Source: Myxococcota bacterium (GTDB taxonomy: Bacteria > Myxococcota_A > UBA9160 > UBA4427). From it: a stretch of DNA of 38,813 bases. A program made the position numbers and the translations under genes. Under the pieces are notes generated by a model that worked only from the letters and a program-made list of their open reading frames with translations, was not told the origin of the DNA and ran no database searches. Shown piece by piece: positions 7,905 to 15,187 of this stretch. The stretch spans positions 1 through 38,813 of the forward strand of contig JANQEL010000230.1 in assembly GCA_028278345.1 (NCBI GenBank). Direction: 5' to 3'. Every line of letters starts with the position of its first letter. Position 1 is the first letter of the stretch.

Positions 7905-8494
7905 GAGCGGAAGTGGACGCGACCGCCGACGGACGCACCCTGCGCTCGGAACGCAGCCGTAAGAAGATCGTCGATGCGCTCTTCGATCTGCTCGGCGAAG
8001 GTCATCTGACGCCGACCGCGAAGCAGGTGGCTGAACGCGCCGACCTCGGGATCCGCACCGTGTTCCGGCACTTCGCCGACATGGACACGCTGTTCGAGCA
8101 GGTGCACGATCGTGTGCGCCGCAACATCGTCGATGCCACTGCGGCCGAGATCCCCGACGCTCCGCCCCGGAAACGCCTCGAAGCCTTGATCGCCCAACGC
8201 TGCGAGTTGTTCGAACGCGTGAGCCCGTATTGGAAGGCGACGGAAGCCCATCGCAGCCGATCCGCCTTCCTCACCGAAATCCACCAATCCGACACGCCGC
8301 GCCTGCGCGCCAACCTCTACTCCTGGCTGCCCGAGTTCCGCGCCCTGCCGAGCGAGATCACCGATAGCCTCGAGATGGTCCTCTCCCCCGAAGCCTGGAA
8401 TCGCCTGCGCACCGAACAGAAGTTGAGCGTGAAGCGCGCAACGTCGGCTGTGCACCACATCGCCTTCGCGTTGTGCGAAGACGTCATCGACTGA
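7901..8494 (+). CDS. TetR/AcrR-family transcriptional regulator
   Basis: A 197-residue protein. Its ATG overlaps the stop of the WS/DGAT gene (ATGA), so the two are translationally coupled. The N-terminal DNA-binding domain (about residues 15-65) has LTPTAKQVAERADLGIRTVFRHFADMDTLFEQV, a standard TetR helix-turn-helix. The C-terminal ligand domain is not assignable to a ligand class. The coupling suggests that it regulates lipid storage, perhaps by sensing an acyl-CoA; this is inference. Confidence 0.9.
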   Translation: MRAEVDATADGRTLRSERSRKKIVDALFDLLGEGHLTPTAKQVAERADLGIRTVFRHFADMDTLFEQVHDRVRRNIVDATAAEIPDAPPRKRLEALIAQRCELFERVSPYWKATEAHRSRSAFLTEIHQSDTPRLRANLYSWLPEFRALPSEITDSLEMVLSPEAWNRLRTEQKLSVKRATSAVHHIAFALCEDVID

Positions 8495-8554
8495 TCCCGG
8501 TACCGGCAAGGCGTGTGCAAGCCGAACCCGCCGCGGTTCGGGGGTACCGCAGGG

Positions 8555-8569
8555 TATAGTTTCTGCCCA
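8555..8569 (+). promoter_or_regulatory. -10 box directly before the start codon (leaderless type)
   Basis: TATAGT (8555-8560) lies 8 nt before ATG 8569 and there is no Shine-Dalgarno sequence between them. Transcription would start at or within 3 nt of the start codon. No good -35 box is visible. Confidence 0.5.
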
Positions 8570-9894
8570 TGAGCGAGCGGAGCGCAGAAGACCGGTCGAC
8601 GGACGTCGACGACGAGCCCCTCGCGGCTGGCGCCTCCCCACGCGGAGTGGATCGCAGCAACCAGTTCCGCTTCACCTACATCGCGGTCGTCCTCTTCCTC
8701 CTTTTCTACCTGTTCACCGTGCAGGTGGCCGAGACCTCCCTCCAGACGCACTTCGAGCGGGTGGTCGCCGAGGTGATCGACGTCGAAGTCGGCCCGCGAC
8801 ACCCCGGTACCGAGATCCGTCTCAACCTGGTCGAGGCAATCGACCTCCAGGACTGGGTCGATTTCTGGGACGTCGACGTGGACGTGCGCGTGCTCGCCGC
8901 CGACGAGCAGACCTGGCTCTACGTCGATGGCCGCGCACGGGTACCGCGGTATCCGGATCGCTCCACGCCCGCGCGAGTGGCGCTCCACCGCACGCTCTTG
9001 CCCGCGTCCGCGGAGGTGGAAGTCAACGTCGATCACAACACGATGCTCTCGAACTCGATCCTGATCGCCTACGCGACCATCCTCTTTTCGATCCTCTTCA
9101 TCAACGACCGCCGCATCGTCGCACGCGAGAGCGCCCTGCTCGACGAAGCCCGCTCGGCTCGCGACGAGGCCGCCGCGCGCACCCGCGAGATCGAATCGGA
9201 GATCGAAACCGTGCGCGCGCAGCTGCGCGAGGTCGAACCCACCAAGCAGGAAGACCGCGAAGAGATCTCGCGTCTGCAGCAAGAACAACGCGACCTGCAG
9301 TCGCGCCTCGATGCACTCGCCGAGCGCGAACGGGTCCTGCGCACGGAAGCCGATCGCGCGGCCATCCTCGAAGAAGAGGGACGCGCCCTCGAACAACTCC
9401 TCGAAGAAGCCAGCGAAGACCTCAGCTCGAAGACGGCCGAGATCGAGGAGCTCGAGAAGAACCTCAAGAAGGCGGGCAAGGGCGGCGGTGCGGCCGGGCG
9501 CAAGGGCAAGGAGAGCGAGAACCTCGCGCGCCGCATGAAGACCCTCTACCCGCGTCTCGACATCGACGCCCGGGCGATCAACGACATCGTGGCCCTGGGT
9601 GACGAGGCCACCAAGCTGCGTGCCGAAGAGTGTCTCAAACGGCTGAGCGAGGAAGCAGACAACCGCCAGGTGCGGCGCAAGGTGGGCGGGCTCCCGAACT
9701 ACCTCTCGGTCTACGAACTCGGCTTCGCGGGCAAGCGGCGCATCTACTACTCGAAGATCGACAAGGGGCGCGTGCGCGTCCTCGTGATCGGCGCGAAGAA
9801 CACCCAGCAGAGCGACCTCGACTACATCTCGCGTCTGCCCAAGAGCGAGTTTGTCGAGGGCCTGCCCACCACGAGCGCCGGACCGAAGCGCTAG
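8569..9894 (+). CDS. Two-span membrane protein with long coiled coil and C-terminal RelE/ParE-like domain
   Basis: A 441-residue protein, not assignable to a named family. In order: an acidic cytoplasmic head (1-34), TM1 (about 35-53), an extracytoplasmic domain of about 105 residues, TM2 (about 161-178), a strongly predicted coiled coil (about 184-302, rich in Glu/Arg/Leu), a Gly/Lys linker (302-316) and a globular C-terminal domain (about 325-424). That last domain has RRKVGGLPNYLSVYELG, then GKRRIYYSKIDKGRVRVLVIGAK and DLDYISRL. This strand pattern recalls RelE/HigB-type toxins and related barrels (RRIYY, then VRVLVIG). No antitoxin gene sits beside it. The start appears leaderless (TATAGT 8 nt upstream). 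Its stop overlaps the stop of the convergent MATE gene by 4 nt (CTAG). Confidence 0.85.
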   Translation: MSERSAEDRSTDVDDEPLAAGASPRGVDRSNQFRFTYIAVVLFLLFYLFTVQVAETSLQTHFERVVAEVIDVEVGPRHPGTEIRLNLVEAIDLQDWVDFWDVDVDVRVLAADEQTWLYVDGRARVPRYPDRSTPARVALHRTLLPASAEVEVNVDHNTMLSNSILIAYATILFSILFINDRRIVARESALLDEARSARDEAAARTREIESEIETVRAQLREVEPTKQEDREEISRLQQEQRDLQSRLDALAERERVLRTEADRAAILEEEGRALEQLLEEASEDLSSKTAEIEELEKNLKKAGKGGGAAGRKGKESENLARRMKTLYPRLDIDARAINDIVALGDEATKLRAEECLKRLSEEADNRQVRRKVGGLPNYLSVYELGFAGKRRIYYSKIDKGRVRVLVIGAKNTQQSDLDYISRLPKSEFVEGLPTTSAGPKR

Positions 9895-11276
9895 CCGCCC
9901 TCGTCTTCGGGATCGAAGCCCGGCCCCCGCCTCGCCACGTAGGCCACGAGCGAGAACGCGACCACCGCGAGCCCGAGCACCCAGCCCCACCAGATGCCTT
10001 CGAGGCCGAAGTCCGCGCGCACGGCGAGCCAGTAGCCGATGGGCAGGCCGAGCACCCAATAACCGAGCAGGTTGAAGCCGGCGGCGGGGAGCGTTCGACC
10101 CATGCCGCGCAGAATCCCGCAACCCACGGCCTGGGTTCCGTCGAAGACCTGGAAGGCGGCAGCGACGGGCAGGATCGTACTGCCGAGCACGACGATCTGG
10201 GCCTCCGATGTGTAGAGACGCGGTAGCTGATCGCGAAACAGGAAGAACCCCACCCCGGCCAGCGCCATCACCGAAGCCCCGAGCGCAAAGCCCACCCAGG
10301 CCGCGCGTTGGGCGCGCTCCCGTTCTCCCGCCCCGATCAGGTTGCCGACCCGCGTGACGACGCCCTGGGAAACGCCGAGGGCCATCATGAAGGTGAGCGA
10401 CGCCATGTTGAGCACGATCGTGTGTGCCGCCACCGCCGTCGCGCCGAGCGTTCCCGCGATCAGGGTCCCCGCCGAGAACGCCCAGATCTCGAGGGACATC
10501 TGCACCGCCACCGGCCAGCCACTTCGCCACACCTGCGCGAGATGGGCCGGGCGGATCGCGTTGCGATCCCAGGGAACCCAGGCCCCCTCGTAGAGTCGGA
10601 ACTGCAGCACCCACGCGACCAACACGATCAGCATCAGCGCACGCGTGAGACTCGTCGCGATGCCCGCGCCGAACAGGCCAAGGGCGGGAAAGCCCAGGGC
10701 CCCGAAGATCAGCACCCAGTTGAAGAACAGGTTGCCCACGTTGGCCACCGCCATCACCCACATGCCCGGGCGCATGAGTTCGCGCCCCTGCAGGTACTGA
10801 CGCAGGGCCATGAAGAGCAGGAAGAGCGGAAGACTCGGTATCTGCACCGAGATGTAGCGGTGCGCGAGGGCCGCGAGTTCCGGGCTCTGCCCGCTCAGCA
10901 GCAGCACCTCTTCGGTGAACGACAACAGCAGGCACAGCGGCACGCTCGCGATCAACGCGATGACGATGCCGCGCTGCAACGCGTGCGCCGTGCCCTCGGC
11001 GTTGCGCGCGCCGTGGGCCTGGGTGACCAGGGGATCGATGCCATGAACGACCCCCTGCCCCATCAACAACACCGCGTAGAACCAGGCGTTGCCCAGGGCG
11101 GCAGCCGCCAGCGCGTCTTCGCCGACCCGCCCCACCATCATGGTGTCGACGGTGCCCATCAACATGTTGCCCACCTGGGCGATCACCACCGGGATCGCGA
11201 GGGCGAGCACGCGTCGAATCTCGAAGCGCCAGGAACCATCGCCGAGCGGGGGTGCGGTGTATTCGACGCTGGACAT
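9891..11276 (-). CDS. MATE-family multidrug/cation efflux transporter
   Basis: A 461-residue protein with twelve predicted helices in two homologous halves. It exports drugs or metabolites by Na+ or H+ antiport. Family features: VVIAQVGNMLMGTVDTMMVGRVGEDALAAAALGNAWF at the N-terminus, with the paired repeat LTFMMALGVSQGVVTRVGNLIGAGERERA in the second half. It ends with an Asp/Glu tail (DPEDEGG). It is the last gene of a likely minus-strand unit (15061, 11872, 11276) and converges with the coiled-coil gene, with the last 4 nt shared. No regulator is adjacent. Confidence 0.95.
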   Translation of the reverse strand: MSSVEYTAPPLGDGSWRFEIRRVLALAIPVVIAQVGNMLMGTVDTMMVGRVGEDALAAAALGNAWFYAVLLMGQGVVHGIDPLVTQAHGARNAEGTAHALQRGIVIALIASVPLCLLLSFTEEVLLLSGQSPELAALAHRYISVQIPSLPLFLLFMALRQYLQGRELMRPGMWVMAVANVGNLFFNWVLIFGALGFPALGLFGAGIATSLTRALMLIVLVAWVLQFRLYEGAWVPWDRNAIRPAHLAQVWRSGWPVAVQMSLEIWAFSAGTLIAGTLGATAVAAHTIVLNMASLTFMMALGVSQGVVTRVGNLIGAGERERAQRAAWVGFALGASVMALAGVGFFLFRDQLPRLYTSEAQIVVLGSTILPVAAAFQVFDGTQAVGCGILRGMGRTLPAAGFNLLGYWVLGLPIGYWLAVRADFGLEGIWWGWVLGLAVVAFSLVAYVARRGPGFDPEDEGG

Positions 11277-11341
11277 CCGGGATCACTCGCGAAAAGGGCG
11301 CAGAACCTAGCCCTCCTTGCCCGCGAGGTCCCGCGGTGAAG

Positions 11342-11872
11342 TCAGCCTCCGCCTTCGTCCGGCTCGCGCGGTTCGCGATAACCGAGGCGCGGGTGGTACT
11401 CGGCGAGCACCTCGCCCGAACTCTCCCCCACGATGCGAACCGCCCGCCCGTCTCGCGTGCATTCGGAGAACCAACTCGCCACGCCAACACGCGCGAGGGT
11501 CGCGCTGTCCCTCCACTCGGCCTCGCGCACGGCGATGTCGCCACCCTGCTTCGCCGTCCCGAAGGCCTCCATCGCGGCGCGGGCCTCCTCGCTGCAACGA
11601 TCGCGCTCGGCTGGCGCCGGACTGTTGCCGAGCAGTTTGAACTCGGGGATCAGGGGCCCGTCTTCAGCCACCGCGATCTCGGCCTCGCGCGGTTCCGGTT
11701 CGCTGCGAGCGGCCTCGGGCGGTGCAGCGTCCGAGACGACGGGATCCATCGATCGCCGCAGTCCCCATCCCACCAGCGCGAGGATCAACAACCCGCCCAC
11801 GACTCCGGCCACGAGCCCACGACCCGCGCCGCGCTCGGTGCCTTCATCGGGTCCAGGTAGCGGTTCGGACAT
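11342..11872 (-). CDS. Bitopic membrane protein of unknown function
   Basis: A 176-residue protein. A short cytoplasmic head (1-18) is followed by one Gly/Leu-rich membrane helix (about 19-38), a Pro/Glu-rich linker (about 45-75), and a periplasmic domain with two cysteines (RDRCSEEARAAMEAF and WFSECTRDGRAVRIVGESSGEVLAEYHPRLGY). The spaced Cys pair could form a disulfide. GAGAGG precedes the ATG. It begins only 12 nt after the stop of the large cytochrome gene, so it is probably co-transcribed and may assist that secreted protein. I recognise no family. Confidence 0.75.
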   Translation of the reverse strand: MSEPLPGPDEGTERGAGRGLVAGVVGGLLILALVGWGLRRSMDPVVSDAAPPEAARSEPEPREAEIAVAEDGPLIPEFKLLGNSPAPAERDRCSEEARAAMEAFGTAKQGGDIAVREAEWRDSATLARVGVASWFSECTRDGRAVRIVGESSGEVLAEYHPRLGYREPREPDEGGG

Positions 11873-11884
11873 GCGCCCTCTCGG

Positions 11885-14800
11885 TCAGGCGGCCGGACGG
11901 ATCGTGTTGCGACGCAGGGCGATCCAGGCGGTGAAGCCCAGCACGGCGCCGAGCACGAGCAGGCCGAGGAGCGAAAGCGCCGGCACGCCCATCCCCGGGT
12001 GGCTTCCCGAATCGTTCGGATCGGTGCCCGCCGCGATCTCGGCGTCGTCGTCGAAGCTGTCGCCATCGGTATCGGTGAGCAGTGGATCGGTACCGGTGTC
12101 GAAGGGCGAAACGAAGGTGCCGGTATTCGTCTCGTAGATGTCGAGCAGACTGTCGTTGTCGTCGTCCTGGTCGCAGGCATCGCCCGCGGTGTCGGCATCG
12201 GTATCGGTCTGAACGTCGTTCGCCGCGTCGGGGCAGTTGTCGTTGCCGTCGCTGTGACTGTCACGATCGCGGTTGATGCCCATGCGGTCACCGCTGCCGG
12301 GGGGCGCACAGGTGAAGGTCAGCGGGCCCTGGCTTGCGGGCAGGCCGAGCAGTGCGCCCGTCGTGATCGTGCCCCCGACGTCGTCTTCGAAGAAGTCGTC
12401 CGGCGGCGGGCGATAGACCCAGCCGCGTGGGTTGCCGAGGCCATCGTGTCCGCTCACCACGAGATCGCACATCTCGAGGTTGGACCCGATGACGGGAGAG
12501 ACCCATGCGGTGCTCGCGGCCGTGACCATCTCGGCGATGCGCACGGTCACGACCCCCGCATTGGTGGTATCGAGGGTGACCTGCTGGCCGACCATCGGCG
12601 CCAGGTCGGTATCGAAGGCCATCATGAACGCCGAGAGGTTGTCCTCGTCGGTCTGGCTGAGCGTCGGAAAGGCCATCGAACTGAGGAAGGTCTCGACCGT
12701 ATCGACCGAGCCGTCGTGCAGCACGCCGAAACCTCGTACCTGGTCCCCCGTGTGCGGCGCCAGGGTGGTGGTGTCGGGGTCGATCAACTTCCCGAACATG
12801 CCGACCTTCGTATACATGTTGCGCAGGTGGGCGACCTTGAAGTTCTGGGTCTCGCCCTCGAAGGTCTGCTCCCCGCCACTGCCGAAGAAGGCCTGGGAGC
12901 GATCGAGGCGGTGGCAGTCGTCGCACGAACCGACGCCGTCGGTATTCGGCGCGTCGAAAAGCGTCTCGCCGGCCAGCTCCGCGGGGTCGAGGGAGTTGTC
13001 GAGGGCGCGCACCGGGTTGGGGGGCAGCGTCAGCGCCAGGGCGAAGTCGGTGAACTTCTGCATGTCGGTCGCCGAGAGGACGCCATCCATCCCGATCAGG
13101 CCCTCGAAGGCGACGCGGAAGTTCATGAAGGAGTGCTCCTCGGCGCAGGGTGCGCCGCTCGGCTCGGTGCAGAGATCGAGACCCTCGATCCCGTCGACGC
13201 GATCTCCGCGCCAGTGCAGCGCGCCGTGGCTCGCCATGCCGCGCAGGGTCTGGGTCGTCATCGGGCCCTTCATCGGATGGAAGGTCGTTTCGGCGCTCGA
13301 ACCCGGGACCTCGGGCTGGGAGTTGGTCGTGATCCCGTCGTCCGGGTTGCCGAGGTTCCAACCGAGGCTGTCGTTGTCGCCGAAGATGTGACAACTCGCA
13401 CACGACGCCTCGCCGTTGCCCGAGAAGTTGAGCGCGTCGTATAGGAAGGGACGCCCCTCGATGATCGTCGTCGATTCGGGGGTGTGGAGCGGCACGGTCT
13501 GCAGGGTCGAGTTGTCGACCAGGTCGATCACTGCGATCGAATTGTCGAAGCGCGTCATCACGTAGAGGCGGTCGTTCGTCTCGTCGAGCACCAGGCCACT
13601 CGGCCCGCCCCCCGTCGAGATGTAGCCGCCGCTCTCGAGCTCGGGATCGAAGGTGTCGTTCTCGAGGGTCGTGGTATCGAACACGCCGACCTTGCTCGAA
13701 CCGAAGGCCGCCACGTACACCGTACTGCCGTCACTCGAGAAGACCATCTCGAGGGGGGTCGCGAGGCTGTGACCGACCTGGCTGGTGTCCACGACATCCG
13801 GCACGTCGGTGTACAACCTCGAGTAGTCGATGTGCTTGTTCAGGTGACGGATGTCCACCGTGCTCGTTCCCGAGAGCACGCTGATCTGCGAAAGCGAGAG
13901 CCTCCCCTGCACCGTCGACCCACCGCCGCCCGGCCCCTCGAAGAGCACGTCGTTCGGCGCTTCGGTATTGCTGACATAGATCTTGTCGTTGGTCGGGTGC
14001 ACGGCCATGTTGAACAGGATCGTGCCGACGTGATCCCAACTCGTGACCGCCGCTCCCGAGAGAAAATCCGCCGAGAAGGCGAAGACGTCGTTGTCGGGCA
14101 GGTCGAAGGGCACGACGAAATTCATGTTGGTCCCCGAGCCGTTCTCCCAGTTGCCCGACGCGTTGTTGAACTTGACGATCGACCCGGTGAACGGGGCCGC
14201 GACGGCGGGCGGTCCCACGTTCGTGCTCGGCCCTTCCATCCCGGCGGGCAGAGGCAGCACACCGGCGAGCAGGCAACCCGTGGTCGGGTCGAAGTGATCG
14301 CAGATGAAGGTCTCGAGCACGGCGGTCGTCTGGTTGCCCGAATGGAAGCCGGCGGCGTAGACGGTGGTGCCGTCGTTGCTCACCGCGAGCGCGCGCGGCG
14401 TGTCGGTGAAGAAGGTCATGATCTCGACGGGGTCGCCGCCGATCGAGGTGCCCGGAGCCAGGGTGTCGAACACCCAGACATCGGCGCGCCCCAGCCCCTC
14501 GGTGAAGAGCGCCGGATTGCCACCGCCGATCCCGGCGCTGATCGTTTCGCGGTGCTGACCGCGACGGGCCGTCGTGATGAAGGCGCGATCACTCGTGTCC
14601 CCCGCGAAGACGATGTCTCGGGGCTCGTCGCCTACGATCAGGGTCTGTACCACCGCGGGCGGGGTCAGGGTGGGATCCACGATGCTGACGCTGTCCGAGA
14701 GATGATTGACCACCCAGACCTTGCCGTCGCTCGCGACCGCGACCGCCACCGGTTCGAGGCCGACCTGCACCGAGGCGGTCTTCACCAGGCCCACCTCGGT

Positions 14801-15061
14801 CACGTCGAAGATCTCGAGTTCGCCGTCCGGGATGTTCGTCGCGTAGAGCTCGAGCCCGTTCGCGGAAACGGCGAGCGGGCGCACGGGCCCCGACTCGAAG
14901 AGCACATAGTCGGCCAGGGCCGCCTGCACGATGAAGAAGCTGAGGAGGAAGCTCGATAACAGTGCGAAAGGCCGGAGCCGCTTCGAGGACCGGGAGCAAT
15001 CGCTTCGCATGGGGCGCGTCCGATTCTTCAGGGGAAACGACGTGTCGATCGCGGCCATCAT
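11885..15061 (-). CDS. Large secreted di-heme c-type cytochrome/beta-propeller protein with C-terminal sorting-type tail
   Basis: A 1058-residue protein. Start ATG 15061 has GGAGG with 5 nt spacing; the adjacent ATG 15058 is equally possible. A long signal peptide (about 1-50, ending AALA) is followed by YVTN/YncE-type propeller strands (RPLAVSANGLELYATN, EPVAVAVASDGKVWVVN, TPRALAVSNDGTTVYAAG, GPSGLVLDETNDRLYVM). Two heme c motifs, CASCH (554-558) and CDDCH (713-717), lie in a cytochrome c peroxidase/MauG-like region. A Ca2+-binding thrombospondin type-3-like stretch (DTDADTAGDACDQDDDND, DTDGDSFDDDAEIAAGTDPND) leads to a VPALSLLG motif, a hydrophobic helix and an RR tail (about 1023-1058). 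That end looks like an IPTL/PEP-CTERM type sorting signal. Predicted role: surface or periplasmic redox protein. It is divergent from the gene at 15187. Confidence 0.9.
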   Translation of the reverse strand: MMAAIDTSFPLKNRTRPMRSDCSRSSKRLRPFALLSSFLLSFFIVQAALADYVLFESGPVRPLAVSANGLELYATNIPDGELEIFDVTEVGLVKTASVQVGLEPVAVAVASDGKVWVVNHLSDSVSIVDPTLTPPAVVQTLIVGDEPRDIVFAGDTSDRAFITTARRGQHRETISAGIGGGNPALFTEGLGRADVWVFDTLAPGTSIGGDPVEIMTFFTDTPRALAVSNDGTTVYAAGFHSGNQTTAVLETFICDHFDPTTGCLLAGVLPLPAGMEGPSTNVGPPAVAAPFTGSIVKFNNASGNWENGSGTNMNFVVPFDLPDNDVFAFSADFLSGAAVTSWDHVGTILFNMAVHPTNDKIYVSNTEAPNDVLFEGPGGGGSTVQGRLSLSQISVLSGTSTVDIRHLNKHIDYSRLYTDVPDVVDTSQVGHSLATPLEMVFSSDGSTVYVAAFGSSKVGVFDTTTLENDTFDPELESGGYISTGGGPSGLVLDETNDRLYVMTRFDNSIAVIDLVDNSTLQTVPLHTPESTTIIEGRPFLYDALNFSGNGEASCASCHIFGDNDSLGWNLGNPDDGITTNSQPEVPGSSAETTFHPMKGPMTTQTLRGMASHGALHWRGDRVDGIEGLDLCTEPSGAPCAEEHSFMNFRVAFEGLIGMDGVLSATDMQKFTDFALALTLPPNPVRALDNSLDPAELAGETLFDAPNTDGVGSCDDCHRLDRSQAFFGSGGEQTFEGETQNFKVAHLRNMYTKVGMFGKLIDPDTTTLAPHTGDQVRGFGVLHDGSVDTVETFLSSMAFPTLSQTDEDNLSAFMMAFDTDLAPMVGQQVTLDTTNAGVVTVRIAEMVTAASTAWVSPVIGSNLEMCDLVVSGHDGLGNPRGWVYRPPPDDFFEDDVGGTITTGALLGLPASQGPLTFTCAPPGSGDRMGINRDRDSHSDGNDNCPDAANDVQTDTDADTAGDACDQDDDNDSLLDIYETNTGTFVSPFDTGTDPLLTDTDGDSFDDDAEIAAGTDPNDSGSHPGMGVPALSLLGLLVLGAVLGFTAWIALRRNTIRPAA

Positions 15062-15151
15062 AAACTCCTCCCTTCGCGCGAACCAAGCGAATTCCGGCGA
15101 ACCACGGCGTTGCAACTCCTTCCTGCGTCGGGGCTGCGCGCTCGCGAGCCG

Positions 15152-15187
15152 TTCAGCTCGCAGCGTCGGTTGTCTAGGCTTGTCCAA
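15152..15187 (+). promoter_or_regulatory. Leaderless-type promoter of the spermidine-synthase-like gene
   Basis: TTCAGC (15152-15157), a 17-nt spacer, and TAGGCT (15175-15180), 6 nt before ATG 15187. No ribosome-binding site lies between. A dyad of two 10-nt arms (15133-15142 and 15155-15164, 9 of 10 matching) overlaps the -35 box and may be an operator. Confidence 0.5.

Noticed and set aside
8317..11544. 1075-codon minus-strand open frame
   Set aside because: It crosses the coiled-coil and MATE genes in the wrong frame and has no domain; a GC-driven shadow.
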